Source: Corynebacterium testudinoris
Lineage (GTDB): Bacteria; Actinomycetota; Actinomycetes; Mycobacteriales; Mycobacteriaceae
NCBI RefSeq assembly: GCF_001021045.1
Contig: NZ_CP011545.1
Location: forward strand, 1,178,001-1,242,000
Direction: 5' to 3'
DNA length: 64,000 bases
The translations under genes were made by a program, and so were the position numbers. Positions 9,889-18,357 of the stretch are shown piece by piece; within the stretch, counting starts at the first letter, position 1, and each line of letters starts with the position of its first letter. Below the pieces are notes generated by a model, which was given only the letters and a program-made list of their open reading frames with translations, was not told where the DNA came from and did not search any database.

Positions 9889-10103
9889 GGGGCGTAGCGG
9901 AGCAGATCCCCGGGCTGACAGTCCAGGGCGTGGCATAAAGCGGCCAAGGTGGTGAAACGAACCGCCTTGGCCCTTCCGTTTTTCAGCACCGCGAGATTGG
10001 CCGGGGTGATGCCCACCCTCTCGGCGAGCTCTCCAACGGACATCTTGCGTGTGGCCAGCATGACGTCAATATCAACGACGATGCTTCCCTCATCGGTGGC
10101 CAT
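9885..10103 (-). CDS. Small Cro/CI-type HTH regulator
   Basis: A 72-residue protein that is essentially one helix-turn-helix domain: [23 protein letters not shown] is a typical XRE/YozG-like HTH, followed by [20 protein letters not shown]. It overlaps the upstream DUF2975 gene by one codon position (TGATG) and the 3' end of gltX by four bases, convergently. Small HTH proteins of this type commonly pair with DUF2975 membrane proteins, probably as repressor and sensor or modulator. Its likely operator is the palindrome at 10575-10612. Confidence 0.85.
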   Translation of the reverse strand: MATDEGSIVVDIDVMLATRKMSVGELAERVGITPANLAVLKNGRAKAVRFTTLAALCHALDCQPGDLLRYAP

Positions 10104-10564
10104 CAGATGACCCCCTCGAGATCGGCAGAGAATCCCGTCGCCTTAATGAGGAGAGTGCGCTGGACATAGACGATGAGAGCGACTCCGCACACCAGAAGGG
10201 CAGCCAGGAACGCCACGAAGATGAGCCCCGGTGCATCATCTACCTCGGCGACGACGTAACCCGCGACAAGGATGCAGGCGGCGAACCCAAAAATGGCGCC
10301 AATGATGCGGTTTACCCAGCGAATGGCCGTGGGGGAGAAGACCGTATCGGCGTTGACCAAGTTGAGTAGCTTCCAAATGCACACCGCAGCGAATTGGAGG
10401 CAACCCAAGCCGATGACAATGCACAGGGTGAGGGCTATCCGGGCAAGGAGTGCTTCGGTGCCGAAGAAGAGGATGCCGATGGCAAAGCGGAGTTGAATGG
10501 CACCGCTGCCGATGATGCCGAGGATGAGAATGCCCCGGAGAAGGGTGACGAGTCTGGCTGACAT
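10103..10564 (-). CDS. DUF2975 membrane protein
   Basis: 153 residues from the ATG at 10564, preceded by AGGAG at ideal spacing. An open frame extends 42 codons further upstream but has no ribosome site and runs through the promoter palindromes. Four hydrophobic segments fit DUF2975: LVTLLRGILILGIIGSGAI, LLARIALTLCIVIGLG, IIGAIFGFAACILVAG and IFVAFLAALLVCGVALIVY. The molecular role of the family is unknown. The translational overlap with the HTH gene argues for a two-gene regulatory module. Confidence 0.8.
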   Translation of the reverse strand: MSARLVTLLRGILILGIIGSGAIQLRFAIGILFFGTEALLARIALTLCIVIGLGCLQFAAVCIWKLLNLVNADTVFSPTAIRWVNRIIGAIFGFAACILVAGYVVAEVDDAPGLIFVAFLAALLVCGVALIVYVQRTLLIKATGFSADLEGVI

Positions 10565-10574
10565 AGCGCTCCTA

Positions 10575-10612
10575 CTATCGATGAACGTGAGAAACCTATC
10601 GTATATCGATAG
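10575..10612. promoter_or_regulatory. Palindromic operator candidate upstream of the DUF2975-HTH pair
   Basis: CTATCGTATATCGATAG at 10596-10612 is a palindrome with 6-bp arms. A further CTATCGAT at 10575-10582 forms a second inverted pair with ATCGATAG at 10605-10612. The cluster sits between 11 and 48 bp upstream of the DUF2975 start and overlaps the expected promoter (TACGAT on the minus strand as a possible -10). Autoregulation by the HTH protein is the simplest reading. Confidence 0.5.
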
Positions 10613-10756
10613 ACTGGCGATTGGGAAGTCATGCTTCGGTGCGGGCGGGGTGGCGGCTCGGAATGTGCCGTGGCCAGCGGATTTGGCCATGTTGCACCAT
10701 TGTGGTTATAGTATTCAACGTTGCTCACCGCGAGTGAGGGACAAAAAATCACATAG

Positions 10757-10828
10757 TGGCCTATGGTGTAATTGGCAACACAACGGTTTCTGGTACCGTC
10801 ATTCTAGGTTCGAGTCCTGGTAGGCCAG
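10757..10828 (+). tRNA. tRNA-Gln (CTG)
   Basis: A 72-nt cloverleaf. The acceptor stem TGGCCTA pairs with TAGGCCA and the discriminator is G. The anticodon loop reads TTCTGGT, giving anticodon CTG, and the T loop is TTCGAGT. CCA is not encoded. It is the first gene of a short tRNA cluster downstream of gltX. Confidence 0.95.
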
Positions 10829-10865
10829 CCGCAGAGCAATCTGCTGGCGAAGGTTCATTCGCTTC

Positions 10866-10938
10866 GCCCCGTTCGTCTAGCGGCCTAGGACGTCGGCCTC
10901 TCACGCCGGTAACACGGGTTCAAATCCCGTACGGGGTA
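10866..10938 (+). tRNA. tRNA-Glu (CTC), copy 1
   Basis: A 73-nt cloverleaf. The acceptor strand GCCCCGT pairs with ACGGGGT (terminal G-U), the anticodon stem and loop give CTC, the T loop is TTCAAAT, and the discriminator is A. It is identical base for base to the copy at 11655-11727. It lies 37 nt after tRNA-Gln and probably shares its transcript. Confidence 0.95.
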
Positions 10939-10940
10939 CA

Positions 10941-10990
10941 ACTGCCAACAAGGCTTCCAAACGCAATGTTTGGAGGCCTTGTTGGCGTTT
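10941..10990 (+). terminator. Hairpin terminator after tRNA-Gln/tRNA-Glu
   Basis: A long inverted repeat (CCAACAAGGC and TCCAAAC against GTTTGGA and GCCTTGTTGG) with the loop GCAAT, followed by a short T stretch. It lies 3 nt beyond the tRNA-Glu gene. Confidence 0.75.
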
Positions 10991-11130
10991 CGGAAACAAG
11001 TTTCACCCCCGAACTAACTTTTGGTGCGTGGCTCACAGCTGGGCCAATAGTGTGGCGGGGGTAACGTCTGATAACGATTGTGTCAAAGACCCTTTTCAGG
11101 CCGGTGGACTGGGCATATAGTGCAATTAAC

Positions 11131-11541
11131 GGAGAGGATCCCACCTCAAAGACCCGGTACCAGGTAGAGGGAAGATCGGTACTCCGACTGTAGGAAGATA
11201 CCGGAAGGAGAGCATATGGCAGAAAGTTATAACCATATCTCCGGACGCATCGCAGGCGTCCTCCCATAAGCGGCATCGCCAGAATCCAGAACTTCCAGGC
11301 GCACAGCATGCGCGAAGTAGGAGCTACACGGGAGCGATATGAAGCGAATGGCGTCAACCGAACCCCACGGTAAGGACAAGCCAACCCCCGGCCCCTAAAG
11401 TTCCCAAGGAACCCCAGCGGACGTGGCCACGAGGCATCACGAACTCGGGTCAACGAAACTTTCGCAACCACAGTCGGTAGCGGTGGATCTCCCATCGTCC
11501 AAGGTTCGGAATCACCCACCACCTCGCAGGTGGTGGGTTTC
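11131..11541 (+). ncRNA. Unidentified structured RNA between the two tRNA-Glu genes
   Basis: A 700-bp stretch without a credible protein gene. A promoter-like TATAGT (11116-11121) is followed by a segment whose ends pair: CCACC at 11141-11145 with GGTGG at 11482-11486, extended by the flanking GAT/ATC and GAG/CTC pairs. The segment then ends in a strong terminator (ACCCACCACCT, CGC, AGGTGGTGGGT, 11513-11538, with a TTT run). Expected transcript length is about 400 nt with a closed terminal helix. That overall shape recalls 6S/Ms1-type RNAs, but I recognise no conserved core and find no hallmarks of RNase P RNA, tmRNA or SRP RNA. The identity is open. Confidence 0.5.
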
Positions 11542-11654
11542 TATGTGCCCATTCCGACCCGGACAATGCTCGTTGGCCAGGTGATTTGTGGCAGAAGTAG
11601 GGGGCAGATTATTGTTATGAAGTCCTCATCGGACACCGCGAAAATAGCGAACCA

Positions 11655-11727
11655 GCCCCGTTCGTCTAGCGGCCTAGGACGTCGGCCTCTCACGCCGGTA
11701 ACACGGGTTCAAATCCCGTACGGGGTA
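11655..11727 (+). tRNA. tRNA-Glu (CTC), copy 2
   Basis: Identical in all 73 positions to the copy at 10866-10938, including the terminal G-U pair and anticodon CTC. The immediate upstream sequence differs, with a weak promoter (TTGTGG ... TATTGT). It therefore appears to be a separately transcribed duplicate and not part of a tandem array. Confidence 0.95.
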
Positions 11728-11732
11728 CAACT

Positions 11733-11773
11733 ATCAGGGCCTCCCACCACTTGGTGGGAGGCCCTGATTTTTT
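11733..11773 (+). terminator. Rho-independent terminator of tRNA-Glu copy 2
   Basis: ATCAGGGCCTCCCACCA pairs with its complement across a CTTG loop and is followed by TTTTTT. The right half of this stem is repeated at 13059-13076, where it marks the left end of the direct repeat. Confidence 0.92.
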
Positions 11774-11941
11774 GTTGGCAGGCTTGGTGCCTACAAGAAT
11801 TCTCTAGAATGCATCCGGCCAACTCACGTTTCCGCAGGTCGCGGAAAGTGGGCATTCGCATTCTAGAGAATTCATGTTGATCGCGACGCCCTGATCGCGA
11901 CGCCAGCCACTTCCGGCGACGAAAGAACAGTGTGCGAAGGC
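11755..11941. repeat. 187-bp direct repeat, left copy (flanks the LysE gene)
   Basis: This segment recurs with a few mismatches at 13059-13245 in the same orientation. It runs from the right arm of the tRNA-Glu terminator through TTGGCAGGCTTGG, the 77-bp palindromic element, a tandem TGATCGCGACGCC pair and GACGAAAGAACAGTGTGCGAAGG. The two copies bracket the LysE-family gene and 0.45 kb of non-coding sequence. Recombination between them would delete or amplify that block. Confidence 0.9.
11797..11873. repeat. 77-bp palindromic element, copy 1
   Basis: Perfect 16-bp terminal inverted repeats (GAATTCTCTAGAATGC and its complement) enclose an internal hairpin, TTTCCGC/GCGGAAA. Related 77-bp copies lie at 13101-13177 (same orientation) and 37775-37851 (inverted). 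The constant length, nested palindromes and lack of coding capacity fit a MITE- or REP-like mobile repeat. Confidence 0.85.
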
Positions 11942-11968
11942 GTTGTAGCTCCGGGGAGTTCAATAGGA

Positions 11969-12604
11969 TTAGTCGGCAGGGCGGAAACTGCGGACGCCCA
12001 ATGCAATGAGGGCAACTCCACCCGCCGCATTGATCACCCGGATCCACCTCCGAGGATCGAAACGGACAGCTAGGGACGTCAATCCAAACGACCATGCGCC
12101 GAGCCACACGGTCATGACAACAATATGGACACCGGCCAAGGTGAGCATGGCAGACACGGAAACGCCTTCGGTGTTGACGAACTGTGGAGCCAGCGTGAGA
12201 TACACCGAGGCAGCCTTCACATTCAAAACATTTGCCACATACGCCTGCCATAGTCGTCGACACTGATGCCCGGCAGAGTCTGTCTGTTCGTTCCGGGAGG
12301 TCTTCGGCTGGCGGCGATAACCTTGCCAAATGAGATACATCCCGAGACCAACCAAATAGACCGCCCCGGCCAGGCGGACAACGTGGTAAAGCTCGGCGGA
12401 GCGCATTACCAACGCAGCGAGTCCAAAACCTGCGAGAACGGCATGAGTCAGGATTCCGGCCGCCGTCCCGACGATGGTCGCCCAAGCACCTCGTCGATCG
12501 CCAGCCAGACCGCGAGTACTGACCAGCGCGAAGCTCGCTCCGGGTGTCAGTACCAGAGGCGTGATGGCCAAGCCGAAGCCGAGAATCGCTGCTAGCGGAA
12601 GCAT
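11969..12604 (-). CDS. LysE/RhtB-family translocator
   Basis: 211 residues from the ATG at 12604, which has GGAAGAG upstream. An open extension of 30 codons lacks a ribosome site. It has about six membrane helices and the family signature LVLTPGASFALVSTRGLAGDRRGAW near residues 17-41. The second conserved region is AYVANVLNVKAASVYLTLAPQF. LysE/RhtB proteins export amino acids or related small molecules; the substrate cannot be read from sequence. The gene is the only coding content between two 187-bp direct repeats next to a tRNA-Glu gene, so it looks like an acquired or rearranged cassette. Confidence 0.88.
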   Translation of the reverse strand: MLPLAAILGFGLAITPLVLTPGASFALVSTRGLAGDRRGAWATIVGTAAGILTHAVLAGFGLAALVMRSAELYHVVRLAGAVYLVGLGMYLIWQGYRRQPKTSRNEQTDSAGHQCRRLWQAYVANVLNVKAASVYLTLAPQFVNTEGVSVSAMLTLAGVHIVVMTVWLGAWSFGLTSLAVRFDPRRWIRVINAAGGVALIALGVRSFRPAD

Positions 12605-12924
12605 AAAGACATTCTCTTCCACGATCGGGCGGCACACAAGGGCGGGTTGAGGGACGAAAAGGGTCGGAGATCTATCCTCAAATAGCCACCTCAACAGCGA
12701 TCAACAGGTCTCACTTGAGGCGGTGGACTGCCGTACTGCCTTAAGTCTCATCGGCGGGCCGCCGATGGAAGACGCCCAGGCCTTCATACTTCCGCCATGA
12801 GCGCCTTTCTCGGGCAGCTGCACTACTCAATGCGGCGAGTCATTCGGAGTACTGACTAAGGACGACGCCCCCGTACTAGGCCGGAGCACCAGCACTTCTT
12901 GTTCCTTGACTCCACGCGGACCAT

Positions 12925-13000
12925 AAAACCCGCACTTCCTAACAACTCCAGGGTGAATCCCCCTTCCAAACCCGCAAAGTTGTTAGGAAGTGCGGGTTTT
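12925..13000. repeat. 23-bp perfect inverted repeat (hairpin element)
   Basis: The arms at 12925-12947 and 12978-13000 are perfectly complementary (ends AAAACCCGCACTTCC and GGAAGTGCGGGTTTT) with a 30-nt spacer. With A/T runs at both outer ends it could end transcription in both directions, or be another palindromic mobile repeat. It lies between the LysE gene and the right direct repeat, in a stretch (12605-13058) where I see no gene. A smaller near-palindrome, CATCGGCGGGCCGCCGATG, is at about 12750-12768. Confidence 0.8.
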
Positions 13001-13058
13001 GGGTTAGCCACCAAACCAGAAAAGCAGCCAAGAGCATTTGTACTCGTGTTACCGGCAT

Positions 13059-13245
13059 GGGAGGCCCTGATTTTTTCGTTGGCAGGCTTGGTGGCTACCA
13101 GAATTCTCTAGAATGCATCCGGCCAACTCACGTTTCCGCAGGTCGCGGAAAATGGGTGTTCGCGTTCTAGAGAATTCATGTTGATCGCGACGCCCTGATC
13201 GCGACGCCAGCTACTTCCAGCGACGAAAGAACAGTGTGCGAAGGC
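13059..13245. repeat. 187-bp direct repeat, right copy
   Basis: It matches 11755-11941 from TGGGAGGCCCTGATTTTTT to GTGTGCGAAGGC with scattered substitutions and a 1-bp length difference near the T run. It starts inside what was half of a tRNA terminator stem and ends exactly at the stop codon of the IclR gene. This shows it was copied from the tRNA-Glu downstream region and not the reverse (inference). Confidence 0.9.
13101..13177. repeat. 77-bp palindromic element, copy 2
   Basis: Same orientation as copy 1. The left terminal repeat is identical, the right one has a single change (GCGTTCTAG for GCATTCTAG), and the internal TTTCCGC/GCGGAAA hairpin is intact. Flanking sequence ATGTTGATCGCGAC is shared with copies 1 and 3. 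Confidence 0.85.
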
Positions 13246-13956
13246 CTACAACGCTTTCGACAGCTGGTGCGCGGAATTGACTAGTTCGGCGCTCCACTTG
13301 TCGCCGGGGTGGGGGCGTAGGCGTTCGGCGGGGCCGGAGATGGAGAGTACGGCGACGAGGGTGCCTGCGGAGGAGAAGACGGGGGCGGAGAGGGAGGCGA
13401 GGCCGACTTCGCGCTCGGCGACGGACTCGGACCAGCCTTGGAGGCGGACCTCGTCGAGTTCCTCGGCGGTGAAGGCAGCGTGGGGGAGGAGGGCGTCGCG
13501 AAGCTGTGTGCTGCCGTGGGCGAGGAAGATTTTGGCGGCGGACCCGGAGGTGAGGGGGAGTTGGGAGCCGACGGGGACGGTGTTTTGGAGTCCGCTGGCG
13601 GGTTCTTGGGAGGCGACGCAGGTGCGGGTGTCGCCGTCGAGCTCGTAGAGCTGGACGGATTCTCCGGTGACGTCTTTGAGTGCGGACATGAGGGGGAGGG
13701 CGGCGTCGATAAGCAGGTCTTTGCCGCCGGCATTGAGGGCGGCGATGGTGGGGCCGGTGGACCAGCGGCCGTCTGTGCCGCGGGAAAGGAGGCGGTGTGC
13801 TTCGAGGGCGGTGGCCAGGCGATGTGTGGTGGCGCGGGGCAGGCCGGTTCTCTCGCACAGTTCGGTGAGCGAGAGTGGTTCGGCGGCGACCGCTTGGAGG
13901 ATTGCTACGGAGCGATCGAGTACTTTAATGCCGGAAACTGCGATATACTGTCCCAT
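13246..13956 (-). CDS. ltbR: IclR-family regulator of leucine biosynthesis (LtbR-like)
   Basis: 236 residues. The N-terminal winged helix contains LSLTELCERTGLPRATTHRL (about 29-48). The C-terminal IclR effector domain contains GSAAKIFLAHG and ASLSAPVFSSAGTLVAVLSISG. It is transcribed divergently from leuCD with 60 bp between the start codons. This is the arrangement of C. glutamicum LtbR, a repressor of leucine and tryptophan biosynthesis genes. The symbol is given by family and context. The stop codon coincides with the end of the 187-bp repeat. Confidence 0.85.
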   Translation of the reverse strand: MGQYIAVSGIKVLDRSVAILQAVAAEPLSLTELCERTGLPRATTHRLATALEAHRLLSRGTDGRWSTGPTIAALNAGGKDLLIDAALPLMSALKDVTGESVQLYELDGDTRTCVASQEPASGLQNTVPVGSQLPLTSGSAAKIFLAHGSTQLRDALLPHAAFTAEELDEVRLQGWSESVAEREVGLASLSAPVFSSAGTLVAVLSISGPAERLRPHPGDKWSAELVNSAHQLSKAL

Positions 13957-14016
13957 GCGGTGATACTATCATCCCATCGTATGAGATTTCTAGAAGGAAA
14001 GAGGCGGTGAACATCC
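13957..14016. promoter_or_regulatory. Divergent ltbR-leuCD promoter/operator region
   Basis: A 60-bp gap between divergent starts carries repeated partly symmetric words (GTGATACTATCATC and CCATCGTATGAGATTTC), plausible binding sites for the IclR regulator. AGAAGGAAAGAGG near 13992-14004 supplies the leuC ribosome site. Promoter hexamers cannot be assigned with confidence. Confidence 0.45.
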
Positions 14017-15445
<1,429 letters not shown>

Positions 15446-15453
<8 letters not shown>

Positions 15454-16036
15454 GTTCACCACTCACACCGGGGTCGGAGTCCCGCTGACCCGCTCGAACG
15501 TCGACACCGACCAAATCATCCCTGCCGTCTACCTCAAGCGCGTCACCCGCACCGGCTTCGAGGACGGCCTGTTCGCCGGTTGGCGCAAGGACGAGAACTT
15601 CGTCCTCAACCAGGAGCCCTACCGCAATGGTTCGATCCTCGTCGCGGGCCCCGATTTTGGCACCGGTTCCTCCCGCGAACACGCCGTGTGGGCGCTCATG
15701 GACTACGGCTTCCGCGTCGTGCTGTCCTCGCGCTTCGCCGACATCTTCCGCGGCAACTCCGGCAAAGCTGGTTTCCTCGCCGGGGAGATGGAGGAAGCCG
15801 ACATCGAGTTGCTGTGGAAGCAGCTCGAAGCCGAGCCGGGCATGGAAATCACCGTCGACCTCGATTCCCGCACGGTCAGCGCGGGGGAGAACGTCTACCG
15901 GTTCTCCGTCGACGACTACACCCGTTGGCGGCTGATGGAAGGCCTCGACGACATCGGCCTGACGCTTCGCGACGAACCCGCCATCACCCGCTACGAAAAC
16001 ACCCGGCCATCCTTCAAACCGGAAATCACGGCCTGA
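15446..16036 (+). CDS. leuD: 3-isopropylmalate dehydratase, small subunit
   Basis: 196 residues from a GTG at 15446 with AGGAG upstream. The GTG lies inside the last codons of leuC, so translation is coupled. The open frame extends further back only because it overlaps leuC. Diagnostic residues are [12 protein letters not shown] near the N-terminus and [17 protein letters not shown] at about 72-88, the swivel-domain loop that completes the active site with LeuC. The end falls 5 bp before the convergent Nudix gene. Confidence 0.96.
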
Positions 16037-16041
16037 GGGAA

Positions 16042-17046
16042 CTATTTCACCGGGAGCGGACTGGCTAGATAGTCCGCGCCGGTGAGCTGGCCCTCGTTAA
16101 AGGACAGGACCCACACGGACGCCTTCTTCGCTTCGATCTCGTGGAGCGGGAGGCGTCCGTTCGCGCTAAGCCAGGCAATCATGTCGGGGATGATGGTGCC
16201 TTGGGCGACGACGACGGAGGTACCTCCGGCGTCGATAAGCTCTTGAAAGCGCGCTTGCGCGCTCACCATATCCGACAGCCAGGCGTCATCGCCCAAGGCC
16301 GGATCGACGACCACGTCGAGGTTGAGCTCATCCGCCAACGGGGCAGCCGTGGCCTGGCACCGATCGGGCAGCGCCGAATAGACCGTATGCGGCTTATAAG
16401 GAAGCAGCATCGGGACGAGCATCTCCGCCTGCCGACGCCCCTTCTTATCCAACGGGCGCAGATTGTCATCGCCGTGCCAATTGCGGCGCTGATGCGCGCG
16501 AGCATGGCGGACATACAAGATGCGGGAAGTCGCCGGGAGGCGGAAACGCTTCTCCGCCTTCGCTAACACCTGGATATCCACGTCATAACTGAGCAGTTCG
16601 CGGGCTTGCGCGATCGGCAGCCACCGGATCTCATCCACCTCGCCATTCGGGGTGAACTCACCGCCAATGACCTCGCCGGTCCAGTAGTACACCACCTTCG
16701 TGCGGTCGAGAACCGGATAGGTCACTTTGCCCAGGAGCTTGCCCAGGCGAATGTCGTAGCCCGTCTCCTCGAGGATCTCGCGGGCAGCGGTCGTCGGCAG
16801 CGACTCACCTGGATCGACCTTGCCCTTGGCCAACGACCAATCGTCATAATGCGGGCGGTGAATAACCGCGACCTCAAGGGAGTCCACATCAGTGATGTCG
16901 CCCCGCCACAGCACCGCGCCGGCCGCGAGCGTCGCCCGCTTAAACTGCCCCGCGGGGTCAGCGGGGATCACCTGATGGCGGCCGTTGACCAGCAAGGCAG
17001 AATCCTTATCCTTGTCGATCTCATGTCGCTGGGGTTTTTTCGCCAT
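16042..17046 (-). CDS. MutT1-like Nudix hydrolase fused to a histidine-phosphatase domain
   Basis: 334 residues in two domains. The N-terminal Nudix domain has the box GKVDPGESLPTTAAREILEE plus TG (about 74-96), the Mg-binding catalytic helix. The C-terminal domain from about residue 178 is a SixA/phosphoglycerate-mutase fold with LYVRHARAHQR, where the His is the phosphoacceptor. The later catalytic-His position reads VVAQGTIIPD, so a Gln replaces the usual His, a feature I associate with the actinobacterial MutT1 group. That group hydrolyses 8-oxo-dGTP and diadenosine polyphosphates. Transcription converges on leuD. Confidence 0.9.
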   Translation of the reverse strand: MAKKPQRHEIDKDKDSALLVNGRHQVIPADPAGQFKRATLAAGAVLWRGDITDVDSLEVAVIHRPHYDDWSLAKGKVDPGESLPTTAAREILEETGYDIRLGKLLGKVTYPVLDRTKVVYYWTGEVIGGEFTPNGEVDEIRWLPIAQARELLSYDVDIQVLAKAEKRFRLPATSRILYVRHARAHQRRNWHGDDNLRPLDKKGRRQAEMLVPMLLPYKPHTVYSALPDRCQATAAPLADELNLDVVVDPALGDDAWLSDMVSAQARFQELIDAGGTSVVVAQGTIIPDMIAWLSANGRLPLHEIEAKKASVWVLSFNEGQLTGADYLASPLPVK

Positions 17047-17201
17047 GACACTCCTTCAAAATGGTGAACTGCGTTGCTCCCATCTTGACGCATGACAGGC
17101 TGCGACGCACGATAGACACCCAATCGTGACCGGTAGCTTGGCCCGGGGGAAACGTCATCCTTTAAGCTGTTTGTACCAACTAACGAAAAGGGGAGAGCCA
17201 C

Positions 17202-18200
17202 GTGGTCAACGTCGCAGTCATGGGAGCCGGATCGTGGGGAACTACCCTCGCGAAGGTCTTCGCTGATGCCGGGAACACCGTCACGCTCTGGGCCCGCCGC
17301 CCTGAGCTGGCCGAACAGATCCAGACCACCCACACCAACCCCGACTACCTCGGCGACATCGTGCTCCCCGCCGCTATCACCGCGACCTCGGATGCCGCCG
17401 CCGCGCTAGAAAACGCCACCATCGTGGTCTTCGCCGTCCCCAGCCAGACGATGCGCGACAACCTCACCGACTGGGCCCCACTCATTCCTGCCGACGCCAC
17501 CTTGGTCAGTATTTCCAAGGGTGTGGAAACCGGGACCTACCTGCGCATGAGCGAGGTCATCTGCCAGATCACTGGCGCCGACCCCACACGGGTGGCGGTG
17601 CTGTCCGGCCCGAACCTCGCGCGCGAAATCGCCGAGGAACAGCCCGCCGCCACCGTCATCGCGTGCGTGGACGACAACCGCGCCAAGCTCGTCCAAGCAG
17701 CCGTGGCCACGCCGTACCTGCGCCCCTACACCAACACCGATGTGGTGGGGGTCGAACTCGGTGGAGCCTGCAAGAACGTCATCGCCTTAGCGTGTGGCAT
17801 GGCGGCCGGCCGTGGACTGGGTGAAAACACCCTGGCTTCCTTGATCACCCGCGGCCTGGCGGAAGTCACTCGACTTGGCGCGGCCATGGGCGCCGATCCC
17901 AGTACCTTCGCCGGGCTGGCTGGCATGGGCGACCTCGTGGCCACCTGCACCTCGCCGCTGTCCCGTAACCGCACCTTCGGTCTCCGGCTCGGAGAAGGCG
18001 GCACCCTCGAAGAAGCGACGGAAGCTACCCACGGCCAGGTAGCCGAGGGCGTCATCTCCTCCAATTCCATTTTCCAGCTGGCGGAAGCCAACCGAGTGGA
18101 GATGCCGATCACTCAAGCGGTATTCGCGGTGTGCCACAAGGGACTGGAGGTCTCTGACATGGTGACGGCGTTGATGGGCCGGTCAAAGAAGTCGGAATAG
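17202..18200 (+). CDS. gpsA: Glycerol-3-phosphate dehydrogenase (NAD(P)+)
   Basis: 332 residues starting at a GTG preceded by AAGGGGAGAG. The enzyme reduces dihydroxyacetone phosphate to sn-glycerol 3-phosphate for phospholipid synthesis. The Rossmann motif [14 protein letters not shown] is at residues 6-19. [15 protein letters not shown] and the catalytic-lysine region [14 protein letters not shown] (about 184-197) are intact. It is followed by a long hairpin and then ddl, the standard actinobacterial order. Confidence 0.96.
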   Translation: MVNVAVMGAGSWGTTLAKVFADAGNTVTLWARRPELAEQIQTTHTNPDYLGDIVLPAAITATSDAAAALENATIVVFAVPSQTMRDNLTDWAPLIPADATLVSISKGVETGTYLRMSEVICQITGADPTRVAVLSGPNLAREIAEEQPAATVIACVDDNRAKLVQAAVATPYLRPYTNTDVVGVELGGACKNVIALACGMAAGRGLGENTLASLITRGLAEVTRLGAAMGADPSTFAGLAGMGDLVATCTSPLSRNRTFGLRLGEGGTLEEATEATHGQVAEGVISSNSIFQLAEANRVEMPITQAVFAVCHKGLEVSDMVTALMGRSKKSE

Positions 18201-18224
18201 GGCGCGCGCCTGGAAAGGGTGATG

Positions 18225-18282
18225 TGACTAGCCTCATTAATCGAGAAGCCTGGATTGGTCACTCGATTAATGAGGCTAGTCA
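18225..18282. repeat. 21-bp perfect inverted repeat between gpsA and ddl
   Basis: The arms at 18225-18245 and 18262-18282 (ends TGACTAGCCTCATTAATCGA and its complement) are separated by 16 nt. There is no T run, so it is not a standard intrinsic terminator, although it lies 25 bp after gpsA. It may be a structured mRNA end, a protein-binding palindrome, or a repeat family represented once here. Confidence 0.8.
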
Positions 18283-18357
18283 GATCGCACTTTGGCAGCC
18301 TCCCTCGAACGCTGCGCCACTTCCTGTCACGTGCGCCAGCCGGGTAGGCTAACCGCC

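Noticed and set aside
10920..11522. A 200-codon minus-strand frame over tRNA-Glu and the structured RNA
   Set aside because: It runs through a tRNA gene and terminator hairpins, has no ribosome site, and its translation is unlike any protein family. The region is better explained as RNA.
11131..11541. RNase P RNA, tmRNA or SRP RNA as identity for the structured RNA
   Set aside because: I could not find the GAGGAAAGTCC core of RNase P RNA, tRNA-like ends with a tag frame, or the GGAAGCAGC-type SRP apical loop.
11709..12635. A 308-codon minus-strand frame overlapping the LysE gene in another frame
   Set aside because: LysE in its own frame has membrane helices and family motifs. The alternative extends into tRNA-Glu and is Cys/Arg-rich shadow.
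12899..13111. A 70-codon plus-strand frame in the gap after the LysE gene
   Set aside because: It reads through the 23-bp hairpin and into the duplicated repeat, without a ribosome site or recognisable domain.
18224..18239. A GlxR (CRP-type) box at TGTGACTAGCCTCATT
   Set aside because: The right half-site does not match TCACA, and the bases are fully accounted for by the 21-bp inverted repeat.
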